Of a stretch of DNA of 64,000 bases, positions 51,893-58,958 are shown piece by piece (within the stretch, counting starts at the first letter, position 1; each line of letters opens with the position of its first letter). The DNA is from Streptomyces sp. NBC_00536. Lineage in GTDB: Bacteria; Actinomycetota; Actinomycetes; Streptomycetales; Streptomycetaceae. The DNA is taken from positions 62,001-126,000 of the forward strand of contig NZ_CP107820.1 of the NCBI RefSeq assembly GCF_036346295.1, written 5' to 3'. The translations under genes and the position numbers were made by a program. The notes below the pieces were generated by a model. It was not told where the DNA came from and ran no database searches. It was given only the letters and a program-made list of their open reading frames with translations.

Positions 51893-52504
51893 ATGTCCCA
51901 GTCATCACCCTTATCCTCTCGCCCGTTGACCCGCTCGACGCTCAGCCGCTCGACCCTCACCCACCTCTCCGCGCTCCTCGCCGATGCCTTCCACCAGGAC
52001 GGCCTGACCCGGTGGATGGTCCAGGACGAGCAGGAGCGCGCCGAACGGCTCCCCGGGTTCTTCCGGGCCTTCGTCGAACTGTGCGCCGACCACGGCGGGG
52101 TGCTCACCACCCCGGACGGCGACGCCGTCCTCCTCTTCCTGCCGCCGGGCGCCGAACCGGACGGGGCGCGGCTGGCGCAGGCCGCCGCGGCCCTCGGCCC
52201 GCACGCGCCGGCGCTGCACACCATCGCCGCGCTCCAGGAGGAACGGCATCCACACGGCCCGCCGCACTACTACGTCGCCTTCGCGGCGGTCCGCGCGGAC
52301 CGCCAGCGGGACGGCCTGGTGTCCGGGCTGGTGGCGCGGGTGATGGCCCGCGCGGACGCCGAGGGCGTCGGCATGTACACGGAGGCCAGCTCGCCCGGCG
52401 GCGAGGCGGCGAGCCGGCGCGCCGGGTTCGAACGGGTGGGACCGGAGATCGTCCTGCCGGAGGGCGGACCCGTCCTGCGGCCGATGTGGAGGGATGCCCG
52501 ATGA
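51893..52504 (+). CDS. GNAT-family acetyltransferase with TTA codon
   Basis: A 203-residue GNAT-like protein: LADAFHQDGLTRWMVQD at the start, PHYYVAFAAVRADRQRDGLVSGLVARVMARADAEG as the acetyl-CoA-binding region and ASRRAGFERVG near the end. It should acylate an amine, possibly the product of the upstream decarboxylase. ATG 51893 follows CGGAGGA. Codon 7 is TTA (51911-51913), the rare leucine codon read by the bldA tRNA, giving developmental control. It overlaps the next gene by ATGA. Confidence 0.82.
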   Translation: MSQSSPLSSRPLTRSTLSRSTLTHLSALLADAFHQDGLTRWMVQDEQERAERLPGFFRAFVELCADHGGVLTTPDGDAVLLFLPPGAEPDGARLAQAAAALGPHAPALHTIAALQEERHPHGPPHYYVAFAAVRADRQRDGLVSGLVARVMARADAEGVGMYTEASSPGGEAASRRAGFERVGPEIVLPEGGPVLRPMWRDAR

Positions 52505-53136
52505 GGGGCGACGACCTGATCATGTCGTGGACCTCGGGCGAGGTCGCCCGGGGCGAGGTTCCGGCGGAGCACATCGGTCCGCTGCTGCAAGTGCTCATGT
52601 GGAGCCGGGAGTTCCTGGTGTCCAGCCATCCCGAACTGGGCCGCACCGGGCCCGTGTGTCCGTACACGCAGCCTGCGCTGCGCAAGGACCTCTTCCACCT
52701 GGCGCTCCCGTCGGAGGACTGCGACGACCTCGCTTCGGCGGTGGACTCCCTGCGCACCCGGCACGCGGCGCTCTCGGAGGCGCTCTCCCCCGAGGACCGC
52801 GAACTGCTCACGATCCTCCTCGTCCTGCCGGGCTTCGACCCGACGGACTCGGTGGAGCTGGACGAGCTGCAGCGCAAGGCGAAGGACGAGTTCGTCGCGG
52901 AGGGCCTGATGATCGGCCAGTTCCACCCGGTGTGCGAGGAGCCCGGCCTCTACAACGAGTCCTTCCGCCCCCTGCGCTCCCCGCTGCCGCTGCTGGCGGT
53001 CCGCAAGCTCCTGGTCTTCGACCTGCCGTTCCTGGTCGGCGACGACCTCCACATGGACCACTACCTCCAGCGCTTCGCCCCGGCCATCCCGTCCCGCATC
53101 CGCGACCAGCTGGTCAGCCGCGTGGTGGCGGCCTGA
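52501..53136 (+). CDS. Uncharacterised protein, third gene of the decarboxylase operon
   Basis: A 211-residue soluble protein coupled to the GNAT gene by an ATGA overlap. The visible conserved-looking block is SSHPELGRTGPVCPYTQPALRKDLFHLA, with further FVAEGLMIGQFHPVCEEPGLYN and FRPLRSPLPLLAVRKLLVFDLPFL segments. The Cys and His residues in these blocks could form a catalytic or metal site. It resembles a family annotated as DUF6875, as far as I recall, but no function is known. Being in the operon, it probably modifies or handles the amine-derived product. Confidence 0.75.
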   Translation: MRGDDLIMSWTSGEVARGEVPAEHIGPLLQVLMWSREFLVSSHPELGRTGPVCPYTQPALRKDLFHLALPSEDCDDLASAVDSLRTRHAALSEALSPEDRELLTILLVLPGFDPTDSVELDELQRKAKDEFVAEGLMIGQFHPVCEEPGLYNESFRPLRSPLPLLAVRKLLVFDLPFLVGDDLHMDHYLQRFAPAIPSRIRDQLVSRVVAA

Positions 53137-53140
53137 CGGC

Positions 53141-53175
53141 CTGTTGGCTGTTGGCTGTTGGCTGTTGGCTGTTGG
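53141..53175. repeat. 7-bp tandem repeat, five copies
   Basis: CTGTTGG repeats five times without error from 53141 to 53175, 4 bp after the stop of the 52501-53136 gene. A perfect heptamer array of this kind is prone to slippage. Confidence 0.95.
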
Positions 53176-53194
53176 CCCAGGCACACGCCGACGC

Positions 53195-53220
53195 CCCCTC
53201 CCGCCGCCGGGCGGGAGGGG
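53195..53220. terminator. Bidirectional hairpin terminator
   Basis: CCCCTCCCGCC (53195-53205) pairs with GGCGGGAGGGG (53210-53220), an 11-bp stem with a 4-base loop, between the convergent decarboxylase operon and VOC gene (ends at 53239). Confidence 0.75.
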
Positions 53221-53238
53221 CGCGGGGTCAGTGCGGGA

Positions 53239-53976
53239 TCAGCGCGGGGTGAGAAGGCAGAACTCGTTGCCCTCCGGGTCGGCCAGCACCGCCCACGGCA
53301 CGTCGCCCTGCCCGAGGTCGACGTCGGTGGCACCGAGGGCCCGAAGCCGGTCGGCCTCGGCCGTGTGATCGTCACCGGCGTACGCGCGGAGGTCCAGGTG
53401 GATCCGGTTCTTCACGGTCTTCACGTCGGGCGTGCGGATGAATTCGAGGTACGGGCCGACCCCCTTGGCGGAGCGCAGCGCCGCCCGGTCGTCGGTCACC
53501 TCGTGCAGGGTCCAGTCCATCGCCTCTCCCCAGAACCGCGCCATGACCCGCGGATCCACACAGTCGACCACCACGGCGGCCATCGGCCCGGTGTCCCGGT
53601 ACATCTCCCGGGGCTCCAGCACACAGAACTCGTTGCCCTCCGGGTCGGCCAGCACCGTCCACGGGACCTCACCCTGCCCGAGGTCAGCATCGGTGGCACC
53701 GAGAGCCCGCAGCCGCGCGACCAACTCCGCCTGATGGGCGGCGGATTGGGTGGCGAGGTCGACGTGTACCCGGTTCTTCACCGTCTTGGGCTCCGGGACG
53801 CGAATGACGTCGACAAAGAGGGCGGAGGGGTCCGGATAGGGAAGCCCGACGGGCTCGACGTTGGTCACGCCGGGCCCCTCACTGTCGATGCCCCAGCCGA
53901 GCACCTCCGCCCAGAACCGGCCGACCGCCGAGTCGTCCCGGGCGTTCATCGCAATCTGCACAAGTCGTGTTGCCAT
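53239..53976 (-). CDS. Two-domain VOC (glyoxalase-fold) protein
   Basis: A 245-residue protein of two homologous glyoxalase-like domains. Each ends with nearly the same sequence, DLGQGEVPWTVLADPEGNEF (about 105-124) and DLGQGDVPWAVLADPEGNEF (about 222-241), and each has KNRVHVDL or KNRIHLDL with a metal-ligand His. This is the common actinobacterial group annotated as VOC family protein; reactions include dioxygenase, isomerase or drug-binding functions, none predictable here. The ATG at 53976 is chosen for the conserved MATRLVQIAMNARD start. It is transcribed alone. Confidence 0.88.
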   Translation of the reverse strand: MATRLVQIAMNARDDSAVGRFWAEVLGWGIDSEGPGVTNVEPVGLPYPDPSALFVDVIRVPEPKTVKNRVHVDLATQSAAHQAELVARLRALGATDADLGQGEVPWTVLADPEGNEFCVLEPREMYRDTGPMAAVVVDCVDPRVMARFWGEAMDWTLHEVTDDRAALRSAKGVGPYLEFIRTPDVKTVKNRIHLDLRAYAGDDHTAEADRLRALGATDVDLGQGDVPWAVLADPEGNEFCLLTPR

Positions 53977-54125
53977 GGAGCCGACCCTATCCATGCACCG
54001 ACCTGCGACGACAACCGTATTTCACCGACCTCCGGACGTCGGCCTTTCGGGTGACGACCGGACTCGGGGCCGGGGAGTCCGGGAGCGGTAGCGTCGGGGT
54101 GACGGATGACCCGGGGGGCCACGCC

Positions 54126-54671
54126 ATGAGCACAGCAGGGGTGAGTGACCCTGAACAGGCGCTGAAGTACGCCGTTCAGCACACCCAGGATGACCGCGCG
54201 GAGGTGGTCGAGGGTGTCATCCACACCAGGCGGTCACGGTCCTGGGACCACGCAGCCGCGACCGAGACCATCCGTGACCAGATCACGCCCCGGGTGGCGG
54301 AGCTGCGCTGCATCACGGGCTCCGGGAACCTCGATCTCCCCAAGTCCCAGAACTGGTACGTGCCCGACCTCGCCGTGGTGCCGGCCGAACTGGCCAGGGG
54401 CGGCGGGGCGCTCGTACCCGACCAGACGCTCCTCGTCGTCGAGGTGACCTCGGAGTCGAACGCCGAGACCGACCGCGTCGTCAAGCGCAAGCGGTACGCC
54501 GAGTACGGCGCACCGCTGTACCTGCTCGTCGACCGGGTCGAGCGGAGCGTGAGCCTGTTCTCCGAGCCCGGCCCGCTCGGCTACACGCGCGCCGACGGCC
54601 CTCACCCCTTCGGCGTCCCGGTCCGCCTGCCCGAACCGTTCGAGGTCGTACTCGACACCTCGGGTCTCTAG
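54126..54671 (+). CDS. Uma2-family (DUF820) putative endonuclease
   Basis: A 181-residue Uma2-family protein, a PD-(D/E)XK nuclease-like fold. The core is VEGVIHTRRSRSWDHA, NWYVPDLAVVPAELA (catalytic Asp), TLLVVEVTSESNAETDRVVKRKRYAEYGAPLYLLVDR (ExT..K pattern). These proteins are abundant in cyanobacteria and Streptomyces and rarely have a known role. ATG 54126 gives the usual start; longer frames overlap the promoter. Its stop codon and that of the convergent Rpf gene both lie in the arms of a hairpin. Confidence 0.88.
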   Translation: MSTAGVSDPEQALKYAVQHTQDDRAEVVEGVIHTRRSRSWDHAAATETIRDQITPRVAELRCITGSGNLDLPKSQNWYVPDLAVVPAELARGGGALVPDQTLLVVEVTSESNAETDRVVKRKRYAEYGAPLYLLVDRVERSVSLFSEPGPLGYTRADGPHPFGVPVRLPEPFEVVLDTSGL

Positions 54672-54692
54672 GGCCGGCGCTGTCGGGCCCTA
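54669..54692. terminator. Shared hairpin over two convergent stop codons
   Basis: TAGGGCC (54669-54675) and GGCCCTA (54686-54692) are exact complements. The first holds the Uma2 stop and the second, read on the minus strand, is the TAG stop of the Rpf-type gene, so one element can serve both transcripts. Confidence 0.5.
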
Positions 54693-55515
54693 CTCGAAGG
54701 AGAGGGTGCCCTGGCCGGGCTGGCTGAGGTAGTTCTGCCAGCCGGAGGAGAGGGGGAGGTTCGCGCCGAAGCTCGTACCGGAGCCGAGGTGGGTGGCTAC
54801 GGTGCCGTCGGTGCCCTGGATCACCAGGTCCGCCTTGCCGTCACCGTTGATGTCGGGGAAGGACAGCCGGCCCTGACCGGCCTGGCTCAGGTAGTTCTGC
54901 CAACCCGAGGACAGGGGGATGTTCGCGCCGAAGCTCGTGCCCGAGCCGAGGTGGGTCGCGATCGTGCCGTCAGTGCCCTGGATCACCAGGTCCGCCTTGC
55001 CGTCACCGTTGATGTCGGGGAAGGACAGGCGACCCTGGCCGGGCTGGCTCAGGTAGTTCTGCCAACCCGAGGAGAGCGGGAGGTTCGCGCCGAAGCTCGT
55101 ACCGGAGCCGAGGTGGGTCGCGATGGTCCCGTCAGTGCCCTGGATCACCAGGTCCGCCTTGCCGTCACCGTTGATGTCGGGGAAGGACAGGCGACCCTGG
55201 CCCGGCTGGCTCAGGTAGTTCTGCCAACCCGAGGACAGCGGCACGTTCGCACCGAAGCTCGTGCCCGAACCGTTGTTGAAACGGACGCCAATGGTGCCGT
55301 CCACGGCCTGGACCAGCAGGTCCTTGTTGCCATCGCCATTGATGTCCGCGTAATACAGACGCCCCTGACCCACACCGCCCAGGAAGTTCTGCCAGCCCGC
55401 ACTGACCGTGGTACTCGCACCGAAACTCGACCCCGACCCCGGACGCAGCCCGATCGTCCCGTCCGGGCTCAACACCATCAGATCCGCCTTGCCGTCACCC
55501 GTGACATCCGCGCGG
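54690..55515 (-). repeat. FG-GAP/VCBS cassette, copy 1
   Basis: The last ~825 bp of the Rpf-type gene are nearly identical to 55994-56819 in the NlpC/P60-type gene, at a constant offset of 1,304 bp. Within each copy, 162-bp (54-codon) units repeat head to tail; the tripled [15 protein letters not shown] core is seen at about 54830, 54992 and 55154. Confidence 0.92.
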
Positions 55516-55898
55516 GTGGGGGCGGGAGGGTACGGGTCCGTGTGGTCGTTGCCGAGTCCGGCCAGGGGGCCGCAGGTGGGCCACGCTCCGGGGCCCTGAG
55601 AGGCAAGCACCCTTTCGGCGGTGAGGATCTGCTGCTGCTTGGTGGCCAGGTCAGCGCGGGCGGCGTAGTTCGTTCCGCCGTAGGAATTCCAGGTGCTGGC
55701 GGTGAACTGCAGCCCGCCGTAGAAGCCGTTGCCGGTGTTGATGGACCAGTTGCCGCCGCTCTCGCAGCTGGCGACCTTGTCCCAGGTGGTGACGGACGCG
55801 GCCTGCGCGGTCGTCGCGGTGCCGAGGAGTAGTTGTAGGGCGAGCGGGGCAGCGGCGAGGGTGAATACGGCCTTGCGGGCGCGGGGCGATATGGACAC
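54690..55898 (-). CDS. Secreted Rpf-type transglycosylase with FG-GAP/VCBS repeats
   Basis: A 402-residue exported protein. The signal peptide [26 protein letters not shown] is followed by a resuscitation-promoting-factor domain (about 33-115): [20 protein letters not shown] with the catalytic Glu, and [21 protein letters not shown]. Rpf enzymes cleave peptidoglycan glycan strands and promote germination or regrowth. The rest is five FG-GAP/VCBS-like repeats of 54 residues ([19 protein letters not shown]), probably for substrate or wall binding. GTG 55898 follows GGGAAG. It lies just after the NlpC/P60 gene, separated by a strong hairpin, and shares its C-terminal half. Confidence 0.92.
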   Translation of the reverse strand: MSISPRARKAVFTLAAAPLALQLLLGTATTAQAASVTTWDKVASCESGGNWSINTGNGFYGGLQFTASTWNSYGGTNYAARADLATKQQQILTAERVLASQGPGAWPTCGPLAGLGNDHTDPYPPAPTRADVTGDGKADLMVLSPDGTIGLRPGSGSSFGASTTVSAGWQNFLGGVGQGRLYYADINGDGNKDLLVQAVDGTIGVRFNNGSGTSFGANVPLSSGWQNYLSQPGQGRLSFPDINGDGKADLVIQGTDGTIATHLGSGTSFGANLPLSSGWQNYLSQPGQGRLSFPDINGDGKADLVIQGTDGTIATHLGSGTSFGANIPLSSGWQNYLSQAGQGRLSFPDINGDGKADLVIQGTDGTVATHLGSGTSFGANLPLSSGWQNYLSQPGQGTLSFE

Positions 55899-55948
55899 GG
55901 GATTCTTCCCATCAGAGAGCAGTGCGCGGAGTGGATCAGGGCATGGCG

Positions 55949-55985
55949 GTGCTCCGGGGGGACCGGGCCGGTCCCCCCGGAGCAC
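55949..55985 (-). terminator. Very strong hairpin between the two cell-wall hydrolase genes
   Basis: A perfect 17-bp stem (55949-55965 with 55969-55985) and a 3-base loop lie 9 bp after the stop of the NlpC/P60-type gene and 51 bp before the start of the Rpf-type gene. The two genes are therefore probably separate transcripts despite the short gap. Confidence 0.88.
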
Positions 55986-55993
55986 GTGTCGCG

Positions 55994-56819
55994 CTACTCG
56001 AAGGAGAGGGTGCCCTGGCCGGGCTGGCTCAGGTAGTTCTGCCAACCCGAGGACAGGGGGATGTTCGCGCCGAAGCTCGTGCCCGAGCCGAGGTGGGTGG
56101 CTACGGTGCCGTCGGTGCCCTGGATCACGAGGTCCGCTTTGCCGTCACCGTTGATGTCGGGGAAGGACAGGCGGCCCTGGCCGGGCTGGCTGAGGTAGTT
56201 CTGCCAGCCGGAGGAGAGCGGGATGTTCGCACCGAAGCTCGTACCCGAGCCCAGGTGGGTCGCGATCGTGCCGTCGGCGCCCTGGATCACCAGGTCGGCC
56301 TTACCGTCACCGTTGATGTCGGGGAAGGACAGCCGGCCCTGACCGGCCTGGCTCAGGTAGTTCTGCCAACCCGAGGACAGGGGGATGTTCGCACCGAAGC
56401 TCGTACCCGAGCCGAGGTGGGTCGCGATCGTCCCGTCAGTGCCCTGGATCACCAGGTCCGCTTTGCCATCACCGTTGATGTCAGGGAAGGACAGCCGGCC
56501 CTGACCCGGCTGGCTCAGATAGTTCTGCCAACCCGAGGACAGGGGAACGTTCGCGCCGAAGCTCGTGCCCGAACCGTTGTTGAAACGGACGCCGATGGTG
56601 CCGTCCACGGCCTGGACCAGCAGGTCCTTGTTGCCGTCGCCATTGATGTCCGCGTAATACAGGCGCCCCTGACCCGCACCGCCCAGGAAGTTCTGCCAGC
56701 CCGCACTGACCGTGGTACTCGCACCGAAACTCGACCCCGACCCCGGACGCAGCCCGATCGTCCCGTCCGGGCTCAACACCATCAGATCCGCCTTGCCGTC
56801 ACCCGTGATGTCCGCGCGG
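55994..56819 (-). repeat. FG-GAP/VCBS cassette, copy 2
   Basis: This is the second copy of the ~825-bp cassette, forming the C-terminal half of the NlpC/P60-type gene. In the first ~200 bp of the coding direction of the cassette (about 56615-56815 versus 55311-55511) I count only about five differences, including at synonymous positions. This suggests recent duplication or gene conversion. Confidence 0.92.
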
Positions 56820-57526
56820 GTGTTGGAGTCCTGGATGTTGTCGTAGCGGCGGGGGCTGAAGGTGCCGTGGCCGCTGTAGTAGGGGTAGGGGATGCTGTGG
56901 TGGACGGCGCCGCTGCTGCCGGACTCCTCCAGCGCGTCGTACGTGGAGTGGTCGGAGCTGGTCCATCCGTTGAAGAGGACCACGTGGCCGCTGGCGCCCG
57001 AGTCGGGGTTGAGGAGGATGTCACCCGGCTTGAGGGACTCCTTGGATATGGAGGAGGTGTAGTTCAGCAGGGTGCCGGTGGTCTCGCCCCAGTTGTTCCC
57101 GCTGGAGGAGCCGAGGTGCCAGGCCATGGAGACGAAGCCGGAACAGTCGGTGCGGTACGTGCCGTTGGCGTCGCTGCGGTAGCTGGTCATGCTGTACGGC
57201 ACGCCGGCGTCGACCCACGACTGGGCCCGGGAGATGACATCGGCCCTGCTGATGCTGCCGCCTGCCGAGGAGTCCGCGGTCAGGGTGGCGAAGGCGCCGA
57301 CCGGCCGGGGCGCTGCGGCCAACTGCGCCGCCGAGGCGGTCGTCGGGTTGGGCACGGTCGGGGTGAAGCGGGTCAGTAAGCCCTGGTTCGCCGTTCTGGA
57401 CGCGGTGGCGGCGGGCGGCGCCGGGGTGTCGGCGAAGGCCTGCCCCAGTGTCGTGGCGGTGACCGCACCGACGACGGCGACGGACAGGGCGAGGCGGGAC
57501 AAGGCGAGGCGACTGATCATGTTCAT
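55994..57526 (-). CDS. Secreted NlpC/P60-like amidase with FG-GAP/VCBS repeats
   Basis: A 510-residue exported protein. Signal peptide: [26 protein letters not shown]. The catalytic domain (about 85-225) has [15 protein letters not shown] with the nucleophile Cys, and [10 protein letters not shown] with the His, as in NlpC/P60 and amidase-like papain-fold peptidases cutting peptidoglycan stems. Five FG-GAP/VCBS-type repeats follow, nearly identical to those of the neighbouring Rpf-type protein. ATG 57526 follows AGGAG. The leader has three GTGCTTCCAC repeats and a perfect 11-bp stem hairpin (57576-57599). Confidence 0.9.
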   Translation of the reverse strand: MNMISRLALSRLALSVAVVGAVTATTLGQAFADTPAPPAATASRTANQGLLTRFTPTVPNPTTASAAQLAAAPRPVGAFATLTADSSAGGSISRADVISRAQSWVDAGVPYSMTSYRSDANGTYRTDCSGFVSMAWHLGSSSGNNWGETTGTLLNYTSSISKESLKPGDILLNPDSGASGHVVLFNGWTSSDHSTYDALEESGSSGAVHHSIPYPYYSGHGTFSPRRYDNIQDSNTRADITGDGKADLMVLSPDGTIGLRPGSGSSFGASTTVSAGWQNFLGGAGQGRLYYADINGDGNKDLLVQAVDGTIGVRFNNGSGTSFGANVPLSSGWQNYLSQPGQGRLSFPDINGDGKADLVIQGTDGTIATHLGSGTSFGANIPLSSGWQNYLSQAGQGRLSFPDINGDGKADLVIQGADGTIATHLGSGTSFGANIPLSSGWQNYLSQPGQGRLSFPDINGDGKADLVIQGTDGTVATHLGSGTSFGANIPLSSGWQNYLSQPGQGTLSFE

Positions 57527-57543
57527 GACATTCTCCTGGTGAG

Positions 57544-57599
57544 GTGGAAGCACGTGGAAGCACGTGGAAGCACAGGGGTTCTCCGGGTCCGGAGAACCC
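57544..57599 (-). promoter_or_regulatory. Leader with 10-bp triple repeat and hairpin
   Basis: GTGGAAGCAC occurs three times in tandem (57544-57573), directly followed by GGGTTCTCCGG-GT-CCGGAGAACCC (57576-57599), a perfect 11-bp stem. It lies 18-73 bp upstream of the NlpC/P60-type start. Could be a structured 5' leader controlling mRNA stability or translation, or operator sites. It does not match the c-di-AMP (ydaO) riboswitch pattern I know from other cell-wall hydrolase genes. Confidence 0.5.
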
Positions 57600-57732
57600 G
57601 GACCCGGGGCTGAACTGTGAGGGGGGCGAGCGGGATCGCTGTCGTACGGGCAGGGCGATCCGGCGGCGCGCGACTCATGGGTCGGGGCCGCCGGAGCCGG
57701 GCCGCCGGAGCCGGGGACCGGCTTCGGGACGT

Positions 57733-57751
57733 CGGCGCCGGTCCGGCGCCG
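57733..57751 (-). terminator. Hairpin after membrane protein paralogue B
   Basis: CGGCGCCG-GTC-CGGCGCCG is an 8-bp stem with a 3-base loop, 15 bp after the stop at 57767. Confidence 0.55.
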
Positions 57752-57766
57752 AGCGTCAGGTGCTGA

Positions 57767-58324
57767 CTAGCCCCTGGCCTGGGCCTTGGCCTGGGCGCTG
57801 GCGACGTAGCGCACGGTGAACAGCATGGGCACGACGAACCCGGCGGCCTGGACGAGCGTCGCCGTCGTGGAGTGACCCTGGCCGGCGTGGGCGAGGGCCG
57901 CGAGGGCGCCCGCCGTGATGGCGAAGGCGGCGGTCCACACGGTGGTGATGACCACGTTGATCCGGACGAAGGGCTTGAGGCTCCAGACCTCGGGCGGGGT
58001 GGTGCGCTTGGCGATGCCCAGCGTGAACGGCTTGCCCGCGAGGAGCGAGACCCCCGCGATGAGGGCCAGGGTGGCCGAGGAGAACGCCGCCGAGTAGGCG
58101 TGTACGGGGGAATGGGCATCCGCGAAGGCGACGGCCGCGAGGACCGCGAAGAAGACGGCCGAGCCGGCTTCCATGATCAGCGCGTCGAAGCCGACTCCCG
58201 TACGCCGCTGCTGGGCGATCACCGCCACCGCCACCAGCAGACCGGCGAGCGCCCCCCACTGCCACTGGGCGGACGGGACGACCGCGAAGACGATCCACGG
58301 AAGGAAGGTGCGTACGTACGACAT
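57767..58324 (-). CDS. Small membrane protein, paralogue B
   Basis: A 185-residue protein with six likely membrane segments (FLPWIVFAVVPSAQWQWGALAGLLVAVAVIA, FFAVLAAVAFADA, LALIAGVSLLAG, ITTVWTAAFAITAGALAAL, LVQAAGFVVPMLFTV). It is paralogous to the 30928-31557 product in length, start and layout; function unknown. It is divergent from padR copy 2, and the shared region holds two GACATGTC sites 29 bp apart with TTGACA and TAATTT promoter hexamers facing this gene. It is therefore very probably repressed by that PadR. Confidence 0.78.
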   Translation of the reverse strand: MSYVRTFLPWIVFAVVPSAQWQWGALAGLLVAVAVIAQQRRTGVGFDALIMEAGSAVFFAVLAAVAFADAHSPVHAYSAAFSSATLALIAGVSLLAGKPFTLGIAKRTTPPEVWSLKPFVRINVVITTVWTAAFAITAGALAALAHAGQGHSTTATLVQAAGFVVPMLFTVRYVASAQAKAQARG

Positions 58325-58368
58325 CGAAGGCCCCCGGGTTGCTGACGTTTCCTGTGACGTTCCTGTTC

Positions 58369-58408
58369 TGACATGTCGAAATTAGAACCTCCAGCCTCGA
58401 CATGTCAA
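58369..58408 (-). promoter_or_regulatory. Promoter with twin GACATGTC operators, locus 2
   Basis: GACATGTC occurs at 58370-58377 and 58399-58406, 29 bp apart. On the minus strand the order is TTGACA (-35, in the distal site), an 18-bp spacer ending in GTTC, TAATTT (-10), then the second site. This is the same arrangement as at 30818-30857. The sites lie between paralogue B and padR copy 2, so both genes should be under their control. Confidence 0.75.
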
Positions 58409-58430
58409 GAGTGGAAGGTAAGATGGCGGC

Positions 58431-58943
58431 ATGAGCCTTCGACACGCCCTCCTCGGACTCCTGTCAGAGCGCCCCGCCAGCGGCTACGACCTGCTGAAGC
58501 GCTTCGAGACATCCTTGGCCAACGTCTGGCCCGCCACACAGAGCCAGATGTACACAGAGCTGTCCAAGCTCGCCGACAACGGGCTGATCAGCGCCTCGGC
58601 CCAGGGCCCGCGCGGCCGCAAGGAGTACACCCTCACGGACGAGGGCCTGGCGGAGCTGCGCCACTGGCTGACGGAGATCAAGCCCACGCGCAACACCCGG
58701 AGCGACATCCTGCTGCGGGTCTTCTTCCTCAACGTGATCACGCCCGACCAGGCGCGGAGCTACCTCACCGAGCTGATGGAGCTGTCGGAGCAGGAACACG
58801 AGGCCTTGCGCCAACTGGCCGACTCCATCGACTGGGGCGACGACCCGCTGTCGGTGAACGGCAAGATCGCCCTGGAGTACGGCCTCCGCTTCAACGCGAT
58901 GCGCCGAGAGTGGGCCGCGTGGGCGGCCGACCAGATCCGCTAG
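58431..58943 (+). CDS. PadR-family regulator, copy 2
   Basis: A 170-residue PadR regulator with the N-terminal winged helix MSLRHALLGLLSERPASGYDLLKRFETSLANVWPATQSQMYTELSKL and wing GPRGRKEYTLTDEG, then a coiled dimerisation region (ITPDQARSYLTELMELSEQEHEALRQL). PadR repressors bind palindromes of the ATGT/ACAT type; the GACATGTC pair just upstream fits. I infer autoregulation plus repression of the divergent membrane gene, and of its paralogue at 30928, which has the same sites. ATG 58431 follows GGAAGG. Confidence 0.9.
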   Translation: MSLRHALLGLLSERPASGYDLLKRFETSLANVWPATQSQMYTELSKLADNGLISASAQGPRGRKEYTLTDEGLAELRHWLTEIKPTRNTRSDILLRVFFLNVITPDQARSYLTELMELSEQEHEALRQLADSIDWGDDPLSVNGKIALEYGLRFNAMRREWAAWAADQIR

Positions 58944-58958
58944 GCGGGTTTCAGAATT

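Noticed and set aside
55899..55993. Possible c-di-AMP riboswitch before the Rpf-type gene.
   Set aside because: The gap is only 95 bp and is mostly a terminator hairpin; the conserved riboswitch segments are absent.
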